A DNA stretch of 64,000 nucleotides from Streptomyces sp. Ag109_O5-1 (lineage in GTDB: Bacteria > Actinomycetota > Actinomycetes > Streptomycetales > Streptomycetaceae), in the NCBI RefSeq assembly GCF_003814875.1, contig NZ_RKQF01000001.1, positions 1,364,001-1,428,000 of the forward strand, read 5' to 3'. This document shows, in pieces, positions 7,851 through 16,176 of this stretch (positions are counted from its first letter, which is position 1; each line of letters opens with the position of its first letter). The notes under the pieces are model-generated. The model had not been told where the DNA came from and searched no databases. It saw nothing but the letters and a program-made list of their open reading frames with translations. The position numbers were made by a program, and so were the translations under genes.

Positions 7851-8688
7851 GAGCATCGTGGAGGGGCGGGTCATGCTCGACGTACCCGGCCTGAACAAGG
7901 TCTACGAGGGGTCCGGCCGCCGGGTCGAGGCGGTACGGGACCTCACTTTCACCGTGGAGGCGGGCGAACTCGTCTGTCTGGTCGGCCCGTCGGGCTGCGG
8001 CAAGACCACTCTTCTCAAGTGCATGGGCGGACTGCTCATCCCGACCGGCGGCGAAGTCCTCCTGGAGGGCCGGAGGGTGACCGGGCCACCGCCCGGGATG
8101 GCGTTCGTCTTCCAGGAGTACGGCCGCAGCCTGTTCCCCTGGATGCGGGTCGCCGCGAACATCGAACTCCCGCTGAAACAGAAGGACTTGACGCGCGAGC
8201 GGCGAAAGGAACTGGTCACGGACGCGCTCCGCTCGGTCGGTCTCGCGGACGCCGCCGGCGCCTACCCCTGGCAGCTCTCGGGCGGTATGCAACAGCGGGT
8301 GGCGATCGCGCGTGCCCTCGCCTACGAGCCCCGGGTCCTCCTCATGGACGAGCCGTTCGCCGCCGTCGACGCCCAGACCAGGGCCGACCTGGAGGACCTG
8401 GACCTCGGTCTGTGGCGGGAACGCGGGATCACGATCCTGTTCGTCACCCACGACATCGACGAGGCGGTCTATCTGGGCCAGCGGGTGATCGTCCTGTCCG
8501 CCTCCCCCACCGTCGTCCAGGAGCAGCTGAAGGTCGATCTGCCGGACCGGCGGGACCAGTTGCACACCCGGGTCGCCCCGCGCTTCGCCGAGCTGCGGAC
8601 CCATGTGTACGAGCAGATCCAGGCGGCGAAGCGCGGGGTTCCCCGGGAGCCGGGGGTCACGACGTCAGATACGCCTCCACCTCACTGA
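7849..8688 (+). CDS. ABC transporter ATP-binding protein (SsuB/TauB/NrtD-type)
   Basis: A complete ATPase of about 279 residues. Walker A is GPSGCGKTT (near residue 47), the signature is LSGGMQQRVAIARAL, Walker B is VLLMDEPFAAVDA and the switch His is in FVTHDIDEAV. The FQEYGRSLFPWMRV Q-loop is typical of the nitrate/sulfonate/taurine group. GTG 7849 is the likeliest start, with ATG 7873 as alternative. No permease gene remains, so the transporter cannot assemble from local parts. The last ~30 nt overlap the antisense 3' end of the glucanase remnant, so the C-terminus may also have been altered. Confidence 0.8.
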   Translation: MSIVEGRVMLDVPGLNKVYEGSGRRVEAVRDLTFTVEAGELVCLVGPSGCGKTTLLKCMGGLLIPTGGEVLLEGRRVTGPPPGMAFVFQEYGRSLFPWMRVAANIELPLKQKDLTRERRKELVTDALRSVGLADAAGAYPWQLSGGMQQRVAIARALAYEPRVLLMDEPFAAVDAQTRADLEDLDLGLWRERGITILFVTHDIDEAVYLGQRVIVLSASPTVVQEQLKVDLPDRRDQLHTRVAPRFAELRTHVYEQIQAAKRGVPREPGVTTSDTPPPH

Positions 8689-9950
8689 ACTGCCCGGCCG
8701 GCCAGCCGTCGTTGGCGCTGACGGTGAGCCGCAGATAGCGCAGGCTGGTGGAGCCGGGCAGGGCGACGGTGACGGTGTTGCCGGTGGCCGGGTCGAAGCG
8801 GTAGCCCGTGGCACCCACGACCGTCGAGTAGCTGGAGCCGTCGGTGCTGCCCAGCACGGTGATGGTCTGGGTGCGTGCGTTCCAGGCCGAGAGCGGGGGC
8901 AGTTTCAGCACCAGCCGGCGGACCGCGTAGGAGGAGCCGAGGTCCACGGTCAGCGACTGCGGGAACGCGTTGTTGGCCGACTCCCAGTAGCTGTTCGCGT
9001 CGCCGTCGACGGCCTTGCCGGGCGTGTAGACGTCCTGCGAGCCGGTGGCGGTGGCCGGGCGGCCCTTGGCGAGGTTGCGGCCCGGGTCCGGGTCGGGATT
9101 GCCCTGCCCCGGCGTCGGCCAGGTCGAGCAGTCCGACCAGGTGCTGGACCACCCGGAGTTGCCGCCCCCGTCGGTGAGCGCGAAGGGGCCGGAGTTGGAG
9201 GGGTAGGGGCAGTTGTAGATGCCGGCCGCGCCCACACTCGTGGCGGTGACGTTGCGGAGGGTCGCAGCGCCCTGGGCCTCGGCCTGGACCACGACCGTCC
9301 CGGTGTTCCGCACGATCGCCCCGTCCACGGTGACGTTGCGGACCGGGTAGCCCTGCCCGCCGCCGGAGACGAACTCGAAGGCGCTGTACGGGCTGTCGGT
9401 GATCGTCGTGTTGGTGATGCTGACGGTGGCGTTGATGGCGCTGTCGTACGAGTCGACGCGCAACGCGCCCATCGGATGGTTCCAGTTGGGGTTCATCGCG
9501 CCGGTGCGGACGAGCGTGTTGCCGTCGACCGTGATGGTGCCGGCCAGCGGGTTGAAGGGGTCGAGGAACTTCTGGTTGGAGATGGCGATGCCGCTGCCGA
9601 GGGCGTCGGTGTCGGAGATCAGGTTGTTCTTCACGGAGATGTCCGTGCCGCCGTAGATCGCGATGCCGTTGGCGAGGTTCGGCTGGGAGATGGTGTTGTT
9701 CGAGAAGCTGGAGTTGGTGTCGGGCGAGTACAGCGACCACATGGCGAGGGAGTCGTCGCCCTGGTTGCGCAAGGCCGATCCTGGTGCCGGTGGTGGTCGC
9801 CGACTCCGCCTCGACCGAGGTGAAGGGCACACTGGCGCCCGCCGCCGCATGGGCGGCGGCGGCGATGGCGACGAGCATGCCGGCGGCGAGAGCCACCACC
9901 GCGGCCACGGATGGCATGCTCCTGACAGATCTGACCATGGTGCTGTGCAT
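8657..9950 (-). pseudogene. Secreted parallel beta-helix glucanase (GH87-like) with C-terminal discoidin domain, internally deleted
   Basis: The N-terminus (ATG 9950 after AGGAAGGG) encodes a signal peptide and the start of a mature enzyme (SVPFTSVEAESATTTGTRIG). Near 9772 it jumps, with a change of frame, to a beta-helix segment (DDSLAMWSLYSPDTNSSFSN) that runs through typical helix rungs into a discoidin/F5-8 C domain (NLAKGRPATATGSQ to FSEVEAYLTS). The arrangement looks like Streptomyces alpha-1,3-glucanases or mycodextranases, which are near 1000 residues; several hundred residues of the catalytic region are missing. It follows the alpha-glucosidase operon and would have fed it with oligosaccharides. 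The GH87 assignment is from memory and is less certain than the deletion. Confidence 0.7.
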
Positions 9951-10007
9951 GTGCCGATCCCTTCCTGGTGGGGGGTGCTCGGGGACAGCGGGATGCGCGC
10001 CGGCGGT

Positions 10008-11633
10008 TCAGCTCAGCAGCCAGGCCGCCGTGTCCTGCGGAAGACGGCCTTCGTCGTCCAACGGGCCGCTGGTCAGCAGGAGTCGAGTGTGGTCGGGGAG
10101 TTCAGCGGGGGCGGGCGCGAGGTTGACCACGCAGGTCACGCCAGCGGCGCGGGTGAAGGCGAGGACGCCTTCGGGGGCGGGCAGCCAGGTCAGCGGGCCG
10201 TGGCCGAAGACGGGGCGCAGGGCGATCGCCCGCCGGTAGAGGGTCAGCATGGAGCCGGCGTCGTCCTGCTGACGGTCGACCGCATACGAGGCCCAGCCGG
10301 CCGGCTGCGGCAGCCAGGGCTCCGCCTGTGAACCGAATCCCGCATACGGCAGATCGGCCGCCCAGGGCAGTGGCACCCGGCAGCCGTCGCGGCCGGGGTC
10401 GGTGCCGCCGGACCGGAAGTACATCGGATCCTGGATGCGGTCCACCGGGATCTCGGCCTCCGGCAGCCCCAGCTCCTCCCCCTGGTAGATGTACACCGCG
10501 CCGGGCAGGGCCAGGGACAGCAGGGCGGCCGCGCGGGCCCGGCGTGTGCCCAGCTCCAGGTCCGTCGGGGTGCCGAAGGCTTTGGCGGCGAAGTCGAAGG
10601 CGGTGTCCTCACGGCCGTACCGGGTGACCGTGCGGGTCACGTCGTGGTTGCACAGCACCCAGGTGGCGGGGGCGCCGACCGGCGCGTGTTCCGCGAGGGT
10701 GGTGTCGATCGACGTCCGCAGCCGGTTCGCGTCCCAGGGGCAGGAGAGGAAGGAGAAGTTGAAGGCGGTGTGGAGTTCGTCGGGGCGCAGGTAGCGGGCG
10801 AAACGTTCGGTGTCGGGGAGCCATACCTCGCCGACGAAGACACCGGCGTAGACGTCGGCGACCTCGCGCCAGGAGCGGTAGACGTCATGGAGTTCGTCGC
10901 GGTCGACGAAGGGGTGCGGCTCCGGGTGGGTGGCGAGGTCGGGCAGGTCGGGGTCCTTGGCGAGCAGGGCGGCCGAGTCGATGCGGACGCCGGCGACGCC
11001 CCGCTCGAACCAGAACCTCAGGATGTCCTCGTGCTCCTGGCGGACGGCGGGGTGGGCCCAGTTGAGGTCGGGCTGTTCGGGGGTGAAGAGGTGGAGGTAC
11101 CACTCGCCGTCGGGAAGCCGGGTCCAGACGGGTTCGGTGGAGCCGACGAACTGGGACGGCCAGTCGTTGGGCGGGAGTTCGCCGTTCGCGCCGCGCCCCG
11201 GCCGGAAGTGGAACAGCTCGCGCTCGGGACTGCCCGGGCCCGCCGCCGACGCCGCCCGGAACCAGGAGTGCTGGTCGGAGACATGGTTGGGGACGATGTC
11301 GACGATCGTCCGGATGCCCAGCTCGCGCGCCTCCGCGATGAGTTTCTCGGCCTCGGCGAGGGTGCCGAAGACCGGGTCGATGGCCCGGTAGTCGGCGACG
11401 TCGTAGCCGCCGTCCTTCATCGGTGACGGGTACCAGGGGCTGAACCAGAGTGCGTCCACGCCGAGTCCGGCGAGGTACGGCAGCTTGGCGCGGACGCCCG
11501 CGAGGTCTCCGGTGCCGTCTCCGTCGCCGTCGGCGAAGCTGCGGACGTACACCTGGTAGATGACGGCCGACCGCCACCAGTCGCGGTCCTCGCGGTCCTC
11601 GTGGCCCTTCGGGGCATGGCTGGGCTGTCCCAC
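10008..11633 (-). CDS. GH13 alpha-glucosidase
   Basis: A 541-residue cytoplasmic oligo-alpha-glucosidase that releases glucose from imported alpha-glucosides. The four conserved GH13 regions are visible: DIVPNH, GVRIDSAAL (nucleophile Asp near 218), FVGEVW (acid/base Glu near 267) and LCNHDVTR (Asp near 331). VIYQVYVRSFADG at the N-terminus is typical of the AglA/oligo-1,6-glucosidase group. GTG 11633 follows GAAAGG. There is no signal peptide. It is fourth in the operon, 30 bp after the second permease gene, so it acts on what the transporter brings in. Linkage preference cannot be read. Confidence 0.88.
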   Translation of the reverse strand: MGQPSHAPKGHEDREDRDWWRSAVIYQVYVRSFADGDGDGTGDLAGVRAKLPYLAGLGVDALWFSPWYPSPMKDGGYDVADYRAIDPVFGTLAEAEKLIAEARELGIRTIVDIVPNHVSDQHSWFRAASAAGPGSPERELFHFRPGRGANGELPPNDWPSQFVGSTEPVWTRLPDGEWYLHLFTPEQPDLNWAHPAVRQEHEDILRFWFERGVAGVRIDSAALLAKDPDLPDLATHPEPHPFVDRDELHDVYRSWREVADVYAGVFVGEVWLPDTERFARYLRPDELHTAFNFSFLSCPWDANRLRTSIDTTLAEHAPVGAPATWVLCNHDVTRTVTRYGREDTAFDFAAKAFGTPTDLELGTRRARAAALLSLALPGAVYIYQGEELGLPEAEIPVDRIQDPMYFRSGGTDPGRDGCRVPLPWAADLPYAGFGSQAEPWLPQPAGWASYAVDRQQDDAGSMLTLYRRAIALRPVFGHGPLTWLPAPEGVLAFTRAAGVTCVVNLAPAPAELPDHTRLLLTSGPLDDEGRLPQDTAAWLLS

Positions 11634-11663
11634 GGTGCGTGCCTTTCTGTCGAAGGAAGGGCG

Positions 11664-12545
11664 TCAGCCCTTGGTGCTGCCCGCGCTGATCCCCGCGATG
11701 ATGTGCCGCTGGAAGACGAGGAACATCGCGACCATCGGGATGCTGGCGATCACCATCGCGGCGATGAGCACGGTGAGCTGGATGTTCTGCGACAGCTGGA
11801 CCAGGGCCACGCTGATGGGCTGCTTGTCGGTGTCGGAGAAGACCATCAGCGGCCACAGGAAGTCCTGCCAGACCGCGACCAGGGCGAAGATCGAGACGAC
11901 CCCGAGGACCGGCCGCGACATGGGCAGGACGACCGACCACAGGATGCGCAGCTTTCCGGCGCCGTCGATCTCTGCGGCCTCCAGGACGTCCTGCGGCAGC
12001 TGGTCGAAGAACCGCTTCAGCAGATACAGGTTGAAGGCGTTGGCGACGGCCGGCAGCCAGATGCCGAGCGGGTCGTTGAGCAGGCTGGTGTGGATGAAGG
12101 GCAGGTCGGCGGCGGTCAGGTACTTGGGGACGACCAGGGCCTGGGCCGGGACCATCAGGGTGGCCAGGATGCCGCCGAGGATCACCTTGCCGAAGGCCGG
12201 TCTCAGCTTCGACAGGGCGTAGGCGGCCGCCGTGCAGAACACCAGCTGGAAGGCCCAGGCGCCGGCGGCCTGCACCACCGTGTTCCACAGGTGCTGCGGG
12301 AGCTGCATCAGGTCCCAGGCGTCGGTGTAGCCGGAGATGTGCAGGTGCTTCGGGATCAGGGTGGGCGGGGTCTGGGCGACCTCGTCCGGGGACTTCATCG
12401 CGCCGGTCACCATCCAGTACACGGGGAAGAGGAAGGCGAGCGCGAAGAGGACGACGACTCCGGTGAAGACGGTCCAGTAGATCGCCTTGCCGCGCGGGCG
12501 GGCCAGCGTCGCAGGGGAGATCAGGGTGCGGGTGGCGCTGCTCAT
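11664..12545 (-). CDS. Carbohydrate ABC transporter permease, MalG type
   Basis: A 293-residue inner-membrane permease with six predicted spans and the cytoplasmic EAA loop EAAEIDGAGKLRILWSVVLP that docks the ATPase. A short N-terminal cytoplasmic tail (MSSATRTLISPATLARPRGK) precedes the first span. Its ATG overlaps the stop of the MalF-type gene (ATGA). No ATPase gene is present in the operon, so a shared MsiK-type ATPase elsewhere in the genome probably energises it. Confidence 0.88.
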   Translation of the reverse strand: MSSATRTLISPATLARPRGKAIYWTVFTGVVVLFALAFLFPVYWMVTGAMKSPDEVAQTPPTLIPKHLHISGYTDAWDLMQLPQHLWNTVVQAAGAWAFQLVFCTAAAYALSKLRPAFGKVILGGILATLMVPAQALVVPKYLTAADLPFIHTSLLNDPLGIWLPAVANAFNLYLLKRFFDQLPQDVLEAAEIDGAGKLRILWSVVLPMSRPVLGVVSIFALVAVWQDFLWPLMVFSDTDKQPISVALVQLSQNIQLTVLIAAMVIASIPMVAMFLVFQRHIIAGISAGSTKG

Positions 12546-13498
12546 CCGTCCTCCCCGGATCGGGTCAGCCGCAGGTAACCGGCGGAGAAGATGCCGAGCA
12601 GCACCAGGAGCATCACGCTGAGCGCGCAGGCACCGCCGAAGTCGTTGTAGAGGAAGGCGTACTTGTAGATGAGGTAGAGCACGGTGACCGTGGCGTTCTC
12701 CGGGCCGCCCCCCGTGATCACGAACGGTTCGGTGAACACCTGCATGGTGGCGATGATCTGAAGGAGCATCAGCATGAGGATGACGAACCTGGTCTGAGGG
12801 ATCGTCACATGCCGGATGCGCTGCAGAAGATTGGCTCCGTCGAGTTCGGCGGCCTCGTACAGCTCGCCGGGGATGGACTGGAGGGCGGCCAGGTAGATCA
12901 GGACGGTGCCGCCCATGTTCGCCCAAGTGGCGACGATCACCAGGGAGACGAGCGCGGTGTCGGCGCCGTTGGACCAGTTCGAGGTGGGCAGGTGCAGGAA
13001 GCGCAGGGTCTCGTTGGCGAGGCCGGCTCCGGGGTCGTAGAACCACTTCCACAGCAGGGCGCTGACCACCGGCGGGATCATCACCGGCAGATAGACCACG
13101 ACCCGGAAGAACGCCTTCGCGTGCCGCAGTTCGTTGAGGACCAGGGCGAGGACGAAGGGGATCGCGAAGCCGATCAGCAGGGCCAGCAGCGTGAAGGTGA
13201 GGGTGTTGCGCCAGGCCGCCGAGAACTCGGGGTCGTGCAGGACCCGGGTGAAGTTGGCGGTGCCGACCCATTCGGGGGACGAGCCGGGCGTGTACTTCTG
13301 GAAGGCGATCACGACCGCGCGGATCGCCGGGTACCAGGAGAACAGGGCGAAGCAGATCAGTCCGCCGAGCAGGAAGCCGTAGGCGCGGGCCTGGTCGAGC
13401 AGCCGGCGCCGCCTCCGGTCCCCTGCCGGGGGCGGCGCCGGGACCTGTCGGGCGCCGACCGCCGCGGGGGAAGGCCGGCGCTCGGCCGTCTTGGTCAT
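12542..13498 (-). CDS. Carbohydrate ABC transporter permease, MalF type
   Basis: A 318-residue permease with a basic, proline-rich cytoplasmic N-terminus (about 1-38), six predicted membrane spans and the EAA motif YEAAELDGANLLQRIRHVTI. ATG 13498 lies 5 nt after the binding-protein stop; longer readings of the frame enter that gene. It pairs with the MalG-type protein to form the channel for an alpha-glucoside or malto-oligosaccharide. Confidence 0.88.
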   Translation of the reverse strand: MTKTAERRPSPAAVGARQVPAPPPAGDRRRRRLLDQARAYGFLLGGLICFALFSWYPAIRAVVIAFQKYTPGSSPEWVGTANFTRVLHDPEFSAAWRNTLTFTLLALLIGFAIPFVLALVLNELRHAKAFFRVVVYLPVMIPPVVSALLWKWFYDPGAGLANETLRFLHLPTSNWSNGADTALVSLVIVATWANMGGTVLIYLAALQSIPGELYEAAELDGANLLQRIRHVTIPQTRFVILMLMLLQIIATMQVFTEPFVITGGGPENATVTVLYLIYKYAFLYNDFGGACALSVMLLVLLGIFSAGYLRLTRSGEDG

Positions 13499-13503
13499 GG
13501 TGG

Positions 13504-14856
13504 TCAGCCCCGGGCCAGGATGCCGTCGATCTTGTCGTTGGCGTCCTTGAGGAGCTGGTCGATGTCGGCGTCCTTCTTGGTGAGGACGGCGGAGACGGTG
13601 CCGTCGAGGACGGAGTAGATCTGCTGGGCGTCCGGCGGCTCGATCTTCATCTGCAGGGACTGGTTGCCGTCCAGGAACGCCTGGTAGTTCTTCACCGGGA
13701 CGTTGGCGTTGGCCTTCTTGACCTGCTGGTCCTTGGCGTCGGCGGTGCCGGTGAACAGCCGCGGCTCGGGCAGGCCGACCGGGGCGTTGTTCTGCTTGGC
13801 GCGGGCGTAGTCGCCGAGGAAGCCGTCGCCCGGGGTGAGGAACATGGAGTCCAGCCACTTGAGGCCGGCGTGGATCTGGGCGGGGGTGTCCTTCTTGTTG
13901 AACATGTAGCCGTCGCCGCCGATGAGCGTGGCCTTGCCGCCGGGCATCGGGCCGAGGGCGAGGTCGTCGTAGTTGCCGCCCTTCTCCTTGACCAGGATCG
14001 GGATGTTGTCCGGGGCGGAGAGGTACATGCCGAGCTTGCCCGAACCCATCATCTGCTGCACGTCGTTGATGATCAGCAGCTGCTTGCTGCCCATCGAGTT
14101 GTCGGTCCAGCGCATGTCGTGCAGGTTCTGCAGGACGGCATGCCCCTCGGAGGTGTCCACGGCCGCCGTCCTGCCGTCCGCCGACACCACGTCGCCGCCC
14201 TGCGAGTACAGCTCGGCGGTGAAGTGCCAGCCGCCCTGGTTCTGGGCGCTGTAGTCGGCGTATCCGACGGTGCCGTTGCCGAGTGCGGCGATCTTCTTGG
14301 CGTCGGCGCGGACCTCGTCCCAGGACGTCGGGGGCTGGTCGGGGTCGAGGCCGGCCTGCTGGAAGAGCTTGCGGTTGTAGATCAGGCCCATGGAGTAGCC
14401 GGTGCGCGGGATGCCGTAGACCTTGCCGTCGACGGTGTAGATGTCGCGCAGCTGCTTCTGGATGGTGTCGTAGCTCTTCAGATCCTTGAGGTACGGCGTG
14501 AGATCGGCGGCCTGGTTGATGTTCACGACGTGCTTGGCGTCGGTGAAGTACGTGTAGAAGACGTCCTCCATCTGGCCGCCGGCGAGCTTGGCGTCGAAGG
14601 TCTTCGGGTCCTGGCAGGGGAACGCGTCGTGCGCGACGACGTCGATGTCCGGGTTCTTCTTCTCGAAGGCGGCGATGTCCTGCTCGAAGAACGACCGGTC
14701 GACCTTGGCGCTCTTCGGCGGCTCGCAGTTGACGGTGATCTTCGTCTTGCCGCTCCCCGCGTCGTCGTCACCCGACCCGCAGGCCGAGGCGGAGAGCGCT
14801 AGGGACGAGCAGACGCCGATCGCGACGAGAGCACGGCGGAACCCGGTGCTGGACAT
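13504..14856 (-). CDS. Sugar ABC transporter substrate-binding lipoprotein
   Basis: A 450-residue extracellular binding protein of the carbohydrate-uptake-1 family. The signal peptide ends in the lipobox LSASAC (Cys near 26), so the mature protein is membrane-anchored. The body shows KITVNCEPPK, IPRTGYSMGLIYNRKLFQQA and WDEVRADAKKIAAL motifs of family 1 sugar-binding proteins. ATG 14856 is chosen by the signal peptide. It is first in the operon with two permeases, the GH13 glucosidase and the broken glucanase, which suggests alpha-glucan-derived oligosaccharides as ligand. Confidence 0.87.
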   Translation of the reverse strand: MSSTGFRRALVAIGVCSSLALSASACGSGDDDAGSGKTKITVNCEPPKSAKVDRSFFEQDIAAFEKKNPDIDVVAHDAFPCQDPKTFDAKLAGGQMEDVFYTYFTDAKHVVNINQAADLTPYLKDLKSYDTIQKQLRDIYTVDGKVYGIPRTGYSMGLIYNRKLFQQAGLDPDQPPTSWDEVRADAKKIAALGNGTVGYADYSAQNQGGWHFTAELYSQGGDVVSADGRTAAVDTSEGHAVLQNLHDMRWTDNSMGSKQLLIINDVQQMMGSGKLGMYLSAPDNIPILVKEKGGNYDDLALGPMPGGKATLIGGDGYMFNKKDTPAQIHAGLKWLDSMFLTPGDGFLGDYARAKQNNAPVGLPEPRLFTGTADAKDQQVKKANANVPVKNYQAFLDGNQSLQMKIEPPDAQQIYSVLDGTVSAVLTKKDADIDQLLKDANDKIDGILARG

Positions 14857-14939
14857 CGGTGGACCCCCCAGAACAGGAGCGTTGGGCGCCGCACCGGGAC
14901 CGGTGGGCGTCGCACACTCAAGCACCGGCGCCATACGTC

Positions 14940-14945
14940 CGCAAG
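14940..14945 (-). promoter_or_regulatory. CGCAAG half-site upstream of the binding-protein gene
   Basis: A single CGCAAG, the same hexamer repeated in front of lacI, lies about 85 bp upstream of the transporter operon start and is followed 4 bp later by CGCG. It may be a degenerate operator for the same LacI protein. Confidence 0.3.
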
Positions 14946-15003
14946 ATGTCGCGCAGAATCTGTAATTATTCGACAGCCAGCTGGATCTCTTGAATGCCTC
15001 CGT

Positions 15004-15037
15004 GGATCTCCTTGTCTCTCCTTGTCTCTCCTTGTTT
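15004..15037 (-). repeat. Three tandem AAGGAG-containing repeats after lacI
   Basis: On the minus strand the 34 bp after the lacI stop read as three copies of ACAAGGAGAG with slight variation. Each contains a perfect Shine-Dalgarno-like AAGGAG, yet no start codon or ORF follows. It could be replication-slippage sequence or a ribosome-binding decoy. Confidence 0.6.
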
Positions 15038-15038
15038 C

Positions 15039-16034
15039 TCAGTCGCGGGGTGCTTGCGCGGTGGAGCCGCGGACCACCAGTTCGGGTTCGAAGAGCAGTT
15101 CGTCGCGGGCCACGGCGCTGCCGTTGATCTGCGCGTTCAGCAGCTCCACGGCCGCCCTGCCCATGGCCTCGATGGGCTGGCGGACGGTGGTCAGCGGGGG
15201 TTCGGTGCAGTTCATGAACGCGGAGTCGTCGTAACCGACGACCGACACCCGCGACGGGACGTCCATGCCCTTGCGGCGGGCCGCCCTGATCGCCCCGAGC
15301 GCAAGCGGATCGCTGGCGCAGATGATGCCGGTGACACCCCGGTCGATGAGCCGGGTGGCGGCCGCGTGACCGCCCTCGATCGAGAACATGGCCCGGGCGA
15401 CGTGCGCGTCCGGAAGGTCGCCCATGGTGCGCGCGGCGGCCAGCTTGCGGGCCGACGGCATGTGGTCGGCGGGGCCGAGGACGAGACCGATCCGCTCGTG
15501 GCCGAGGGAGGCGAGGTGCCGCCAGGCCTGCTCCACCGCCACCGCGTCGTCGCAGGAGACGCCGGGGAAGCCGAGGTGCTCGATGGCCGCGTTGACCAGC
15601 ACCACCGGGATGTTGCGGTCGGCGAGCAGCCGGTAGTGGTCGTGCGGCGCGTCGGCCTGGGCGTACAGCCCGCCGGCGAACACCACGCCGGAGACCTGCT
15701 GTTGCAGCAGCAGCTCCACGTAGTCCGCCTCGGAGACCCCGCCCTTGGTCTGTGTGCACAGCACCGGGGTGAGCCCGAGCTGGGCCAGCGCGCCGCCGAT
15801 GACCTCGGCGAACGCCGGGAAGATGGGGTTCTGCAGCTCGGGCAGGACCAGACCGACGAGCCGGGCGCGCTCACCGCGCAGCTGGGTGGGCCGCTCGTAG
15901 CCGAGGACGTCCAGGGCGGAGAGCACCGCCTGCCGGGTGGCCTCGGAGACCCCGGGTTTGCCGTTGAGCACCCGGCTGACCGTGGCCTCACTGACCCCGA
16001 CCTTCTTGGCCACTTCCGCAAGTCGTCGCGTCAT
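15039..16034 (-). CDS. LacI-family repressor of the alpha-glucoside operon
   Basis: A 331-residue LacI regulator: helix-turn-helix RLAEVAKKVGVSEATVSRVL plus hinge (residues 4-60) and a periplasmic-binding-like sugar domain (about 62-331; LVGLVLPELQNPIF, GIICASDPLALGAIRAAR, VSVVGYDDSAF). It lies directly upstream of the transporter operon in the same direction, separated by 180 bp. ATG 16034 begins the HTH, but no clear Shine-Dalgarno precedes it and the transcript may be leaderless. It likely represses itself and the operon until an alpha-glucoside binds. Confidence 0.87.
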   Translation of the reverse strand: MTRRLAEVAKKVGVSEATVSRVLNGKPGVSEATRQAVLSALDVLGYERPTQLRGERARLVGLVLPELQNPIFPAFAEVIGGALAQLGLTPVLCTQTKGGVSEADYVELLLQQQVSGVVFAGGLYAQADAPHDHYRLLADRNIPVVLVNAAIEHLGFPGVSCDDAVAVEQAWRHLASLGHERIGLVLGPADHMPSARKLAAARTMGDLPDAHVARAMFSIEGGHAAATRLIDRGVTGIICASDPLALGAIRAARRKGMDVPSRVSVVGYDDSAFMNCTEPPLTTVRQPIEAMGRAAVELLNAQINGSAVARDELLFEPELVVRGSTAQAPRD

Positions 16035-16037
16035 AAC

Positions 16038-16073
16038 CGCAAGACTAGCGCAAGTAACGCAAGCCTTTTGCGT
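16038..16073. promoter_or_regulatory. LacI operator cluster in front of lacI
   Basis: Three direct CGCAAG half-sites start at 16038, 16049 and 16058, and the last pairs with TTGCGT (16068-16073) as a perfect inverted repeat, ACGCAA-N5-TTGCGT. The position immediately before the repressor start fits autoregulation. Confidence 0.55.
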
Positions 16074-16176
16074 AAACCAACGGACTCATGGTGCCGCAAC
16101 GGCACACGCGGAGCGGCCGGCAGCGAGGAGGCTGCCGGCCGTGCCGGTCACCGTCGGGGGCGGGGTGGGGCTGTCG

